In this document: positions 1 through 11,599 of the stretch, in pieces
Layout: every line of letters begins with the position of its first letter
How positions within the stretch are numbered: the stretch's first letter is position 1
NCBI RefSeq assembly: GCF_947507565.1
Contig: NC_089179.1
Coordinates: 992,001-1,056,000 of the forward strand
Source of the DNA: Oscarella lobularis
Taxonomy: Eukaryota; Porifera; Homoscleromorpha; Homosclerophorida; Oscarellidae
Length of the DNA stretch: 64,000 bases
Direction: 5' to 3'
Notes under the pieces: generated by a model
Databases searched by the model: none
Told to the model about the DNA's origin: nothing
The model's input: only the letters and a program-made list of their open reading frames with translations
Program-made: the position numbers and the translations under genes

Positions 1-2053
1 GTTTCCACTCGCTCGAATTGAGCCGAAACGCCGAATCCGCTGATGACGATGACAAGGACGAGAATTTGAATACAACGTTGAGACGACGCTTCAAAAACGA
101 CACTAATAAAATAAGAAAATGTAAAAAAGGAGACGACCTTCGTGCCAGTGTACCAAAGCCTTTGGTGCCATCAGGCGGTTTACCACCAGATGATGCCTGT
201 TCGGGCGTTGGCGATCGATCTATTATGACCGAGAACAAGGAACCGATTACAGATGAACGTCCCAGCATGTGAAGCTGTTTTGATACGGCGCCCATGCGTT
301 TTATGTATCTGATGTAAGAGTAAGGGTATATATACTATTATTGTTTTTGGATCAGCTGGCTGGGCGACTACCTGTCGTCTTGCTTGTCTCTTACTAATCC
401 CACTATTGGATGCCAGTGGGAAAGGCTAGATTCTTTTTTGGCTAGAAACAGTTTGACTCGATTGAGGCAATTAGATAAACAGTCCTACAGAGAAACTAGT
501 CAAGAGAATTAATGAGAAAAACGACGTACAGCGAAAAAGATCTGATTGTCCAGAAGTCGATTTTCTGAACATAAAACAGCCAATTCGATCAGATTACCTA
601 TTAGACTATCAGAGCAAAACGTAGAATACAGAAAAGGCAGATACCTGCTACACTGAGAGTCCAATTAACATCTGTATCACCAGCCATAATGCTACATTTC
701 ACAATAATTTTCTCAAGGCCTTTCAAAAATTCGGACGACAGAGTCAGCGTTGTGAAGTGCTAAACACTTTAATTAAAATTCCGAGCAAAAATCAAAGGTC
801 GCGTAAACAAAGCTTACCTTTTTATCTATGCTCGACAAAAGACCAGGCAAAGAGAAGATGTATTGAATAAATAAGACCACCATTTCTTCGCTGGAAAGAA
901 CTGCTACCGGTCTACGGAACAACCAGCTGCAAAGGACTACCGAACACTGTATCTCGCACCTCCATGCCAGCGTAAAGAAGTCGTTGTATGAAATCAGGCG
1001 TTTGGTCAGCATTTGAGAGAAATAAACTTCCTAAGAAACCAATTATTTTTAGAGAGTCGGCGTTTCGACGCAAATCTTGCCTGTAGCATCTGATACAATC
1101 CATTCTGAACAGCATATTGCAAGAAGGAGGCGCACAGCTGACTGACAATGGGACGAACTGCACTGCCTCCCTTTGCGGTCAACATTCTCCAGCAAGAGCA
1201 GTCCGTAAATTCAGTCAGCTAAATGAAACAAAATATGTAATGCTGTGCCACGGCACCGGATAGGTTTCTACTTTACCACGCGAAAAAGAGCAAATGGCTT
1301 GGACGCGTTTCCTTTGCGTAGAAGCTTCATGCACAGAACGAGTATCGTTTGCATGTGATATATCCACGCTTTGAGATGCTGTTTCGAGAGGGCCAGCGAA
1401 GCGTACCAGACCTAGAGAGAAGTCGTTCTCGGATGGAATGAAAACTGGTGACGTACTTTCGCTGAAGATGCGCTCATCGACTTCAAAATGTATTGGCAAA
1501 GAGAGACAAACCTCTGGAAGCACAAAAGATGTATGCTTGACAGGACTGAAGACAAGTAGTGTACCTCTGCATCAGCATGACGGTACACTAAGAGGAGCCT
1601 TCTATTCGCCAGAAAACACTGAACAGCTGAGGCGAGAAATTAGCTAGTATGGTTTTCCGTTGTCAAAAAGAGCCTCAAATTACCTGGAATCGTTAGGGGA
1701 GTCTCGTTGGACGAGCTCTTCCCGACTATTTCGTCAAATTCTCTCCTAAATAAAAAGGAACGGCACAGTTGAAAACGTCGAATAGCGGACACTTTGGCAC
1801 TCTCAGGGACACCAAAGAGTAAAGCGGTCTACCTTGCACTTTGAATGATCCTTCTTCTTTGCAGGAAACCTCTCACGCGCGCCTGCAGTCGAGAAACAGA
1901 CGAACCGTTCTGTACCAGTTCTATTTCTTTCTTTAGGCGTCTTGCCTGGATCTTGACGATCGCGACCTCTTTTCGTTTCGCCGCCTGGCGATTCTCCCGG
2001 GCGCTTCTTGCCTCCTGGAGAGCCTGAGACCGATTTCCTCCCTTAGAGAACAT
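1..2053 (-). CDS. UBE3B: UBE3B-like HECT E3 ubiquitin ligase, N-terminal part (runs off the left edge)
   Basis: N-terminal third of a UBE3B-type ubiquitin ligase. The start is taken at MFSKGGNRSQ (ATG at 2053), followed by an Arg/Lys-rich helix with IQ-like motifs (VKIQAR, RLQARVRGFL). Later exons match the human UBE3B order: REFDEIVGK near 1690-1744, QLCASFLQYAVQNGLYQMLQ near 1080-1160, a segment like the human NLIRPFLIHIMSVPALV near 830-900, LKGLEKIIVK near 690, NLIELAVLCSENRLLDNQ near 550, SLSHWHPIVGL near 400-430 (human NLTHWHPVLGW), and KQLHMLG near 290. The catalytic HECT domain lies beyond position 1. The family transfers ubiquitin through a HECT cysteine and the IQ motif can bind calmodulin. 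Introns are short GT-AG. The apparent plus-strand frame at 18-272 is the complement of this gene. Confidence 0.86.
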
Positions 2054-2204
2054 TGCCAACGCGCGCGCGAGGAAGAACGCGAGCCGCGAAGCGGGAAATT
2101 TGAATGAAGGTGACCATTCGCAAACGGCACCGTGACAGTCAAACAAAAATGTCATTCCTATTTAGGTTATGGAGCTGAAGCTACACTAGACTACCAATAC
2201 TTTA

Positions 2205-4234
2205 CTAGGCTACAGTCCTGTCCCCGGAAACGTCCAAAAAGAAGAGCGGTGACTCGGTGCCAGTTGCAGTGTCATCGCCATACTCCTCGTTTCGTTCTAC
2301 TCGGCATTCTTCTTCATTGGCGTCTTCTGTTTCACTGCAAGCAAACTTAGAGAGAGAAAGCATCAACCGATCTATCATTTTTTCAGTGTAGACTACGTAC
2401 TTGAATTAGATTTTCAATGTCTTTATCACTAGCTTGATCCAAGACGAAAGACAGAAATGCACATCCCTTTTTGTTTCTAAATCTATACACGCAGACAAAG
2501 ATTCGAAAGCGCCGCACAATACAATATTTTCTACTAACGCCTCTAGGGATTTTGTTGACTTGACGACGTCATCGAGCCCACTAGGTGTAACGCAATCAAG
2601 GACAGCCTAGTGATTTAGACTACTCTTCAGAGTCACAATCAGGAAAACGCCCTACAGTTCGTATTTTCTGCTGATCCTTGAATGAAGAATCTTGTCCAGA
2701 TGCTACGCCCCATTGAAGAAGCAGACGCGCAAAACCTAAAAATCTGAAAGCCATAGAAACGGTCTCAAAACAAAACATCTATTTCTAACTTGACAAAAGA
2801 TGGAAGCAAATGGGCAGCGGGCAACAGATAAAACAAGGGCTTCAGCGTCTTGTAGAGAACTTTAGGTGACTTTGAAGAGGTCACCTGCAAGGCAACATCA
2901 GCAATGTGCTGACGAGATTTGGCTAAATAATTATATGAAGAGCATCGGAATCCAACGGTGTTGACACGCACATAAAGAAAGGTATATCAAATGCGTCAAT
3001 TGCTCCGTGTGAATTGTCGTCGCCGTCAAGTCAACCAGCACGGATAAGACGGCGGCGAGAACGTCATAGTAATGAGCACTCATTGGCTGTAAAACGATCA
3101 GAAATCTATATTTAAGATATGGTCTGGCTTGCTTTTACCTGATCAACTGTAGAGACAACAGATTGACTTTGTTGAATAATTTTCCATAGGCTGTCATGAA
3201 TCAATGTCGACCTATTTGACGAATCTTTCATCATCTACACAGCAAACAATTTCCCCCTCAATGTACTGTACTTGTCTTCTGGCAATGATAGGATATTCTC
3301 CAAACCACTGATACAACTATGCTCGTAGAATGAAATATCTAATCTTCTTAGACTAACTCGCTCACTTCAACACTTTCTCCATAACGGCTTCAATCGTCTA
3401 CATTCAAAACACAGGCTTTAGTAAAAATTTGCTCAGAAAAGATGAAACTCACAGAAACGTCGCGAATTCCAATCAAAGCCTGATTTAACCACGTAATTGC
3501 AGCCACTGCTTCTTCACAAGACGTCTTCCAAAAAAATTGGTTACAGACAATACAGTTAATTATAACAATCGGTACCAAATCCGAGAACAGCCCGTCCAGC
3601 AAACGCCTAACATTTTCTAATGGCAAACACGCAGACATGAGGGTTAACCCTGAGCAGACTGCTTAGTATAACAATAGAGAAATTTGGAGACCAAATCTAC
3701 CTAATCTAAGTTGATCATCTCGATTAGATCCAGCTATTTTCTTCAACGTTAAATCAAATCCATTTTCAGAAGTTAATAGAACTACCAATGGTAATTCACT
3801 CGTGTCCACAACATCTGATTCTGTCTCCTACGTAATAAAAAAAACCATGCATTTACTAATCGACTCAAATTCAGGAACATGCCAGAATTTTAGCCTTCTT
3901 TGACGAAGATTTGCTACGCGATGCTCTAGTAGACAGAGACCTACATTATATTGTCAATAATAGGATAGGAACCTCGCGGACACATTGCTCACTCTTTCAG
4001 CTTATCGAAATAGAGCGCTGAGTGCTCTAGGAGTGTTTCTCTGAGTCGGTTTGAAGGCAAAGCGCCAATGGCATCGACGAAACGCTGCCTCAACTCGCCG
4101 TCAGACTCGGAGACGTCGGCCCAAGCTACAGAGAGACGATTTTCAGACGTATTCCAGCAAGTGGGCGCAGACTTACCATCGCGAAGCTGATTGGCAAGGA
4201 GCCGAACGAATCGATGGCACTCTTTTGCTTCCAT
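2205..4234 (-). CDS. Unrecognised multi-exon protein
   Basis: I do not recognise this gene. The first exon starts MEAKECHRFVRLLANQLRD (ATG at 4234) and splices at a GTAAGT donor to an exon reading WADVSESDGELRQRFVDAIG. Further likely exons include a stretch with ELPLVVLLTSENGFDLTL near 3790, LPLENVRRLLDGLFSDL near 3620, AHYYDVLAAVLSVLVDL near 3060, FRNKKGCAFLSFVLDQ near 2450, and an acidic last exon ending FFLDVSGDRTVA at 2205. The pattern is Leu-rich alpha-helical, as in HEAT/ARM-like scaffold proteins, with an acidic tail. It lies 154 bp downstream of nibrin on the same strand. Some internal exon joins (3840-3960) could not be resolved by eye, so the exact protein is uncertain, but several exons with good splice signals support a real gene. 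Confidence 0.6.
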
Positions 4235-4387
4235 CGCAGAGGGACGCCCGTATGAATTGTATTGGCCGCAATAAACAGGTGACACTATCCAATTATAATC
4301 TCGTAGAATTCCGGCGGCAAAAATCTCAAATGATCATCTTATCATCATTACAGAAAACGTGACTGTATATTAACTATGCAGCCCGGC

Positions 4388-6832
4388 TTATCTTCTCGTC
4401 ATACGCTTCTTTTTCGAAGGATTTCTAAAGCGATTTATAAATTAGGCGTGCAGGTTACTTCATATGTCACTTACCCAAAGAGATTTTCCTCAGGCTCGGC
4501 GTCACTCTCTTCAGAACTTGACTGCAGAGCAGCCTATACATATAAGATAGCCCCTCCGATAAATAATACGACACAGACAACTTTCTATCTTACACTATCA
4601 CGAACGGAAGACGCTTTGTCTGGAACATAAACGTATGCTTTCAAGCTGAGTGACTGAGACGCCGTCTGCCTACGGTCAAGCGCCCTGGAAGACTATGACA
4701 CAGACACTCCAGTAGATCGGCTCAACTAACAAGGTGTATTAGTACTACTGTACTACCTTTGAAAAAATCTTGACATTATTTGGAGCACTTTTTGCCGGAG
4801 AGGCACCAGCATGGGGAGAGAGCCTTTCTTGAACGACGAGTTTTACAAAGTTCCACTTCATGTGACACGACGGCGCTGGCAAACTGTCATCGGACGCAAC
4901 AATTGCCGAAGACTCGTCTTTAACACTTTTGTTAGCAGACTCGGATTCCTACAGTATTTATTTCCTTTGTTCAATCGGCAAGGCAGAGAAGAAGCGCTCG
5001 TATACCGTACGTACCTTCGAAGGTTTGACGGCACCGTCTTTTGATTCCACAAAACGAGACTCTTCGAAGGCACAGGCAACCGATAAGAATAATTTCAAAT
5101 GCTAAAAATCAACCACCTGGGGCAGGAAGCGGTACTTCATGTCCGCCGCTTTTGCTTTCTTTCTCTGGGACGCGATGACTTGCACGGCGCTCATTGCGAT
5201 CCTCCCTACAATAAATAAAATAGTCCTTAACTAGCAATAGTTCATGCTTTAGTACCTTTCAATTCCGCCGTCATCCTAAACAAAGACATCAATTTAGTAC
5301 TCCTATATCGTTGGTGTGCTCTCTGCATGCATACCGTTGCAGGTGTAGGCGTCGTCGTGGCGACTGGTGGCGACGCAACAGCGGCAACAGCATCATCTTT
5401 GACCGCGGGTTCAGTCAGATCTGCACGGCGGCGTTCCAATGGACAGTAGATACACCTGCCTAACGCTCACATGAATGCTTTATCAAATCTTCAACTGATA
5501 CGTGCAGGACTGCAAGGCCAATTTCCGATTGACTCACAGGGCATCGACCGCGTCTACGACAATTCCTCTTCAATAACAGACACTCGATCGTAAGCATACG
5601 TTTACCGAGCCAAATAGTCTTTCACGGTATGAATCCATCCTTTGTCCTTAGCGGCGTTGATTTTTGTCTCTTCCGGCTCGACAACGAACGAATTCGGCTG
5701 TATCAGTTCATCCATGTTCTTCAAGTCCTCGGACGTGCACGCAAATTTGCAAGCACCCGATGCTCCGCGCACGACCCATTCAAATTTCCTCGCCTGCACA
5801 AGAGACGATGCAAGGAAACTTCGCAAAAGAATACAAAAGGTAACAGCTGTACCATGGAACTGTCAACTAAAAATATCAACGTCAAATTTTTAAACATCGT
5901 CTTTCGCCTGTCATCGGGAGCAAACGAAATTTCATCAGAACGAAGTGATTCTTCAACCACCTCTGGCAAGAAACTGTCAGGAAAGGCTCGGAAGCTAAGA
6001 GAAACGCTAAATTCTAATATCTGATATCTACCGGTTTGGATCCGGAAGTGTGTCTCCGTGAGCGGCGACGACTTCGCAAGCCTCTTGGAGCCACTTTGGA
6101 TGTACCACGTACTGACAGCTGATCAGAGCCTGAACAACCTAAAAATCATCAACTTTGCGTTGCTTGTTTAGACGTTGCTTTTAAAAGCGAATGACCTTGA
6201 TGGTCACTGTGATGCTTTTCATCACTAAATGAGTGCAGTCTGCTTTCCATTCCTTTCGGAATACTCCACCTATAAATGAGTCAGTTGCACTCTCAAACGG
6301 TTATTCAATCGCCTGCATTTGAGTCTAACCTATTTTAGCTGCAACTGCTTTCAAGCTGGAATTTTCCATTCCTGAGCAGACAAATACAAGAGGTTTGTGT
6401 ATGATTCTTATGGAGAGCAGAGTATCAATTTATCAATGTACTAGAATTGGGAAAAGATACCGAAATTCACTTGATTGTGCGCCAAATTTGACGGCATCGC
6501 CGTCCTTGAGTTCAGTTTCAGAATTTTTCGTCAACTTCTGTCCATTCACATCAGTCCCGTGACGTGAGACGTCCGTTATAAAACAACGACTACTGGACTT
6601 CTGTTGCGATGCAGTGACTGAATTCTATGAAAAAATGATTTCGTTTGGGTGTCCTTTTTGGGTACGAGAACGTACGAATTTAACGGAAATTTCGGCGTGA
6701 TTTCGACTCATAGTCTGATCACTCAGGCAAATGTGACAATCTATTCCAAGACAATGTGAAATTCTTCAATATAACACAGCAACTGAGACCTTTTCGGCCT
6801 ATCTTGTAGACTTGGCCAGGCAAAAGCCACAT
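4388..6832 (-). CDS. NBN: Nibrin, MRE11-RAD50-NBN complex subunit
   Basis: DNA double-strand-break sensor and adaptor. It starts MWLLPGQVYKIGRK (ATG at 6832), resembling the vertebrate nibrin start. An FHA domain follows: SRNHAEISVKF, then HGTDVNGQKL and LKDGDAVKFG near 6490-6590. Tandem BRCT repeats come next: KPLVFVCSGM near 6390, ADCTHLVMKSITVTIK near 6200-6260 (human ECTHLVMVSVKVTIK), VVQALISCQYVVHPKWLQEA near 6100, then EIGLAVLHVSVEDLIK near 5510. A low-complexity Ala/Pro/Thr middle follows. The MRE11/ATM-binding end is seen as KWNFVKLVVQERLSP near 4870 and the terminal LFGNPSKKKRMTRR (human LFRYNPYLKRRR), with the stop at 4388-4390. It has at least ten short-intron exons. It is divergent to ferrochelatase with 204 bp between starts. 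Confidence 0.9.
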
Positions 6833-7036
6833 GGACTTCACTTTGACTACAGAGTGCGCATATTCGAGCCTAACCAGACGTCGCAAAGGTCTTACCATCG
6901 CCCGTAGGCTCTATTCTCCACATTCAGGCAGCCGGACTTCACAGCTTCGTACAGCTCTGCAGTTGTTGATTTTCGACGAAGTGCCCGTACAATACCAGAA
7001 ATTTTTCCCTATCGCTCATAGAGTCGCTGCAGCATA
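6833..7036. promoter_or_regulatory. Intergenic space between divergent NBN and FECH starts
   Basis: The 204 bp between the nibrin ATG (minus strand) and the ferrochelatase ATG (plus strand) must contain both 5' leaders and core promoters. It is mixed-composition DNA with no TATA box that I could single out. The bidirectional promoter is an inference from spacing only. Confidence 0.5.
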
Positions 7037-8730
7037 ATGACCCTAAAACTGGCCGCAAGATCTGGTAAGCCTTTGGTGAAAATTTCCACGACGTCGACCT
7101 CTTGTTCCATCTAGCGCTTTGCTTTGCCGGACGCCGTGACCAAATCACGAACGTCTTCCCGACGCGACCAAATTTTGCCGCGTGCATCAGACTCGCAAGC
7201 GGAGTCGCGTCGGCGTCGAACGAAAGCTCGAAGAAGCCCAAAACGGGCATCGTTCTTTTGAACTTGGGCGGACCGGAAGTGACGGACGACGTGCACGAAT
7301 TTCTATTGAGACTTTTCAGCGATCGCGATCTCATTCAGCTTCCCTTCAATCAAGCGTAAACTCGTAGATAACGCGATTCGTCTCGTCGGCATCGTTTCGC
7401 GCAGGCTCATGGCCAAGTGGATTGCTAAGCGACGAACTCCCAAGATTCAGGAACAGTATGAGAAAATCGGAGGCGGTTCTCCCATACGAAAATGGACCGA
7501 TTTGCAAGGAGAGCAAATGGTTAGATTACTCGATAAGATGTCGCCAGAAACAGGTTGGCTGAGAGAAAATTCCCTAGTGACCTGGCCAGAAACTCCTTCT
7601 TCGTCTTTAGCTCCTCACAAGCACTACGTTGGATTTCGATATGCCAAGCCGTTAACTGAAGATGCAATAGATCAAATGGATAAGTAAGTATACGAGACTT
7701 GCATATACCGTATACAGGACACTGGTTACCTATAGGGACGGAATTGAGAGGGCCGTTGCCTTCACTCAGTATCCTCAATATTCGTGCTCTACAACGGGAA
7801 GCAGTATTAATGCCATATACAGACACGCAACAAAGAATCCGAGCTCCATTCGTTGGAGCATTATCGATCGCTGGCCAACCCACCCAGGCCTCGTCAAGGC
7901 AAGTCCGCTAGCCTATGCATTTTTTTACCTACCGCGTATATTGCATACAGGCGTTCAGCGCTCTTATCAAAAAAGAACTTGAAAAATTTCCGGAAAACGT
8001 GCAAGACGACGTCGTCATATTGTTCTCAGCTCACTCTCTTCCAATGAAGGTACAGGATCGATGTACACTTCAATGTGACTAACTCCTGTATCAAGGTTGT
8101 CGATCGCGGCGATCCGTATCCGCAAGAGGTGAGCGCGACCGTGCAGGCAGTCATGAGCGAGCTCAACTTCTCCCATCCGTATCGATTGGTTTGGCAGTCA
8201 AAGGTTTACTTACCCAACATAACGAACGTTCTCTTTGATTTCATTATTCCCTAATAGGTTGGCCCGCTGCCGTGGCTCGGGCCGCAGACGGACGCTGCCA
8301 TCAAGGGTCTGTGCAAGAACGGACGAAAGAACATGATGGTCGTCCCCATCGCGTTCACGTCCGATCACATTGAAACTCTTCATGAGCTCGACATTGAATA
8401 CTGCACGGAACTGGCTCACAAGGTAGACAACGAATTGGGTCTATGCGTCAGCGATGCAATGACTTATTTGCCAGTGTGGAGTTGAAAATATTCAAAGAGT
8501 AGAGGCACTCAATGACCATCCAGAATTTATCAAGGTACAACTCTGCTCTAACGGTTAGACTTATCAATCTTTTTTTTTCCCCCTTTCCCCAGGCTATGGC
8601 TGACCTTGTGACGACTCACCTGAAGACGTCGCAGCCGCATTCGATCCAATTCCCGCTACGCTGTCCGCTGTGCGTCAACGAAACGTGCGGAAAGGCTAGG
8701 GCATTCTTCAAAAACCAATTCGATAAATAG
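7037..8730 (+). CDS. FECH: Ferrochelatase, mitochondrial
   Basis: Inserts Fe2+ into protoporphyrin IX, the last step of haem synthesis at the mitochondrial inner membrane. Exon 1 (MTLKLAARS) splices to a basic leader ([20 protein letters not shown]), a typical matrix-targeting sequence. The family core then begins with [16 protein letters not shown], followed by [71 protein letters not shown] and [18 protein letters not shown]. The last includes the conserved His-Glu region of the active site. The end is CPLCVNETC followed by 15 residues, which keeps the Cys-x2-Cys-x4-Cys ligands of the [2Fe-2S] cluster found in animal enzymes. Full family length, no breaks, about eight exons, stop 8728-8730. 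Confidence 0.96.
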
Positions 8731-8779
8731 CAGAGCCAGTTTTAGCCGCCACTCAAACAATACGCATATTGAGTGCATC

Positions 8780-9264
8780 CTATTTGAGCAGCGCCACCAA
8801 CGCCGCGTGCAGGTCTCCCGCGTGCTCTCTGAGAGAGCGTTCCGCTTGATGCCGAGCCAGTTCGAGTTCATTCATCTAGACGAGAACACAGAGATCGACT
8901 TCGACATACATAAACATTTGAGTGTTCTCTTACTATAAATTCTACGTCTTCTTTCTTTATGGGGACTTTTGCCAATTGCTTCTCCCTTCGGTCGAAATTT
9001 GAGCTGGGTTTTCGTGACTATCGTTTGCTGCTTACTTTCTTTTTCTTTCCTCGGCTTCTTTGGCTCGTCTTTCGGCCATCAAAGCGATTTGCTAGAGTCG
9101 AGCCTCTTGCCGTAGTTTTCGAGTGGTTTTTTCGTCTTGGATACCTGTTTTATGTCGCCGCCTTGGATTTCCGCGTCTTCGACGTAGTCCGTGACCTTTT
9201 CCAAGTCGGCTGCCGTTCCCTCTTCGTGTTTCTTTGGCTGCGGGTTTGCTGAGGCACTCGCCAT
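8780..9264 (-). CDS. HYPK: Huntingtin-interacting protein K (NatA-associated)
   Basis: Small ribosome-associated chaperone that binds and modulates the NatA N-terminal acetyltransferase. Exon 1 starts MASASANPQPKKHEEG (ATG at 9264) and continues AADLEKVTDYVEDAEIQ, matching the HYPK signature AADLERVTDYAEEKEIQ. Middle exons read AERRAKEAEE and KQLAKVPIKKEDVEFI. The last exon reads NELELARHQAERSLREH and ends ALVALLK (stop 8780-8782), the UBA-like C-terminal domain. Three short introns are inferred from GT-AG sites. It is convergent with ferrochelatase, with only 49 bp between stop codons. Confidence 0.92.
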
Positions 9265-9471
9265 GCTGCCTCTAGAAAGAGACGTATTTACAAATACAAA
9301 CAGAAAGCCTAATTACACGAATTGGAATCGGAAACGGTAGAAAAATCCAAGTGAATTTACTGTGAGAAGTGCGCTAGTAGAAGCTCCGAGCTCACGTGCA
9401 TCGATCAATACATCAATGAGATTGAACGCCTTGTGCATGCATAAACAAAAAGCAGCAAAATCATGAGGGCA

Positions 9472-10214
9472 TTAAGAACGTTTCTTTTCCTCTATTGCTT
9501 CTGCACCAAACACTGTAGACGGTATGGCTAATCTTGCCGCAAATAGGATAGGAAATACAACATAGGGAAGGTAGCCCAGAAGACACAGTGTCACATTCTT
9601 TGTTGTGTGCGTTCCAGCGAATTGCTCCGCAAGTATAGGAATCATAACTAAAACCATTCCCCATGCCCAACAAAGTCCTAGACAAAAAATTAAAATGCTA
9701 AGTAAGACTTACTGTAATAACTTATCAAGAGTAGTAGTACCTGGCGCTTTGATCCACTCCCGCTCATTAACAAAGGCATAGATTGCCAAAACGTAAAATG
9801 GCGCATACAGTAACGGGCTGGCTAGTGCCAATGTTTTGTACCTGTCAAAGTAATTTTTAATTTAGAAAAAGACAACTCATATTGTGTAGGAGCTCGCCAA
9901 AGTGGATTTGCTGCTAGCAAAGTATCAACTTCTTGACACCACCATAGATAAAGACGTCGAACTGCATCGGGAGGCCAGATGCGATTTTCCAGAGCATCAG
10001 CAGTTAGGTTTTCTGTGAGGGTTGCTTGCAACAGGTCTGCACACAAAATACGACACTGGGCGTAACTCGCTAATCTCTCAGCAGCGTGCATAGATATAAG
10101 GGAAGGTTCACAGCGGCTGGATGTTGTTGTGTACCTATAAAAATTGCAATCACAAGAAAAGAAGCAAACGTGAGCACAATAAGGCAGTCCAAAGGACGAG
10201 AAGTTATCGCCATC
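9472..10214 (-). CDS. EXPERA-domain membrane protein (TMEM97/sigma-2-receptor-like), copy A
   Basis: Four-helix ER/lysosomal membrane protein of the EXPERA family, which handles sterol-type ligands. It starts MAITSRPLDCLIVLTFASFL (first membrane helix), then NLTADALENRIWPPDAVRRL and QEVDTLLAANPLWR in the loop, then ASPLLYAPFYVLAIYAFVNE, WAWGMVLVMIPILAEQFAG and LGYLPYVVFPILFAARLAI. The Lys-Lys-Arg-Ser C-terminus after the last helix resembles the Lys-rich ER-retrieval tail of TMEM97. It has at least four exons. It shares the same architecture with the next gene upstream, so the pair is a tandem duplication. TMEM97 orthology rather than the TM6SF or EBP branches is likely but not proven. Confidence 0.78.
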
Positions 10215-10417
10215 CTGCAACTTTGATCTCTAGCGCGCGCAAGCCCAGATGCTCTTTACGCACTAATACGCAGGCTTTACGCGGTGTCTACAGTAGTGAA
10301 TACATGTATGCCGACATACTCACTAGGCGCAGTAAATAAGTTATAATAAAGAGTACAAACGTCTCTTCTACAGCAGCATTTTTGAAAACAGTAGTAGTAA
10401 TTACACCTCTCTACCCA

Positions 10418-11152
10418 CTATGAACGTTTTTTCACGAGTGAAGAGTCTGGACTAAAAACCGTGGATGGTATGGCCAACCTTGCCGCAAAGAGTAGTGGAA
10501 AAACAACGTAAGGAAGATAGGCAACAAGAAACAGCCCCACATGCTTTGTTGCATGTTCTCCAGCCAATTGCTCCGCAAATGTAGGAAACATTACCAAAAT
10601 CAAGCCCCATGACCAGCAAAGGCCTATACAAACGAAAGGTGTACTGTAATCATGAAAAAAAATCAAGTGCCACTATGGCAGTCACTGGGACATGGAGGAT
10701 GTGGCCAAAAATATATCCGCTTACCAGGAATCTTAATCCATTCCCGTTCGTTGATAAAGGCGTAGATTGCCAAGACGTAAAATGGCGCATACAGAAAGGG
10801 ACTTGTTAGTGCCAGTGCTCTGTACCTGCAACAAAATCTGACATCTGCCTTCTGCCAATGGCTTTCTTTTGTGCTTTACCAAAGAGGATTCGCTTCGACT
10901 AAGGTGTCAACCTCTGTACACCACCAGAGAAAAGACCGTCGAATCCATTCAGGAGGCCATGTACGATCTGATACAGCGTCAGCTGTAATATCTTCGGTGA
11001 GACTTGCCTGCAGTATGTCTGAACAGCGTCAGATCGGATCACTGAAGAAGGTGAGATAATATGACCATACCAATGGTAACTGCAATGACAAAGAAACAGC
11101 CGAATGAGGCAACAATGAGCAGATCAAGAGGACGGGCGGTAATAACCACCAT
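10418..11152 (-). CDS. EXPERA-domain membrane protein (TMEM97-like), copy B
   Basis: Tandem paralogue of the gene at 9472-10214, in the same orientation and about 200 bp upstream of it. It starts MVVITARPLDLLIVASFGCF and shares the Arg-Pro-Leu-Asp entry to helix 1. The following exons match copy A: a loop with an Asn-Pro-Leu-Trp-type motif, AFINEREWIKIPG-like near 10730-10770, MFPTFAEQLAGEHATKHVG, then LPYVVFPLLFAARLAIPSTV and a terminal KKRS. The stop is at 10418-10420. Many positions differ from copy A, including the loop, so the duplication is old and both copies look functional. Confidence 0.75.
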
Positions 11153-11599
11153 CTTTGCGAACAGTACGGGTACTGTCGAAGTTCACAACCACATCCTGTG
11201 TCGTTGACGTCATACAGGGAACTACATCCTTTTTGTCACCAGGTAACCAAGGCATGACGATATCGTGACAACAGCCTTAAAATCATGCAATCATCAAATG
11301 ATAAAAGGCATCTTGTCCCGCCTCAGCTGACTGCCAAAGCAGAGGCGGTAGTTGACGCTCTCCATTGAAAAGGAATTAAGCCAGCGAACGTTTGACGCAT
11401 TATGACGCGTTAGATCTTCCCCAAGATAAAAAATTTAGTGCGATAAAAACCAGTTTCCAGCAGATAGAGCCAGATGGGAAAGTCCGACGTTGGGGTGATA
11501 CTGGCATGATGTCTCATCGGTTGACACTTGGGCCCTATATAATACTTGCCTCAAACGAGACAAACTTCAAACCCGCCCGGAGTCGTACAAAGTCCCGCT
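11153..11599. other. Intergenic region upstream of EXPERA copy B and the secreted repeat gene
   Basis: 447 bp between two divergent genes with no supported coding exon. A TATA-like GGGCCCTATATAATACTTG lies at about 11531-11549, roughly 50-70 bp upstream of the ATG at 11600, and is a plausible core promoter for the secreted gene. A short plus-strand open frame at 11392-11697 overlaps this segment but shows no family resemblance. Confidence 0.45.

Noticed and set aside
18-272. Plus-strand 84-codon frame at the left edge
   Set aside because: The opposite strand reads as UBE3B (KQLHMLG segment) in a continuous exon, so this is a shadow.
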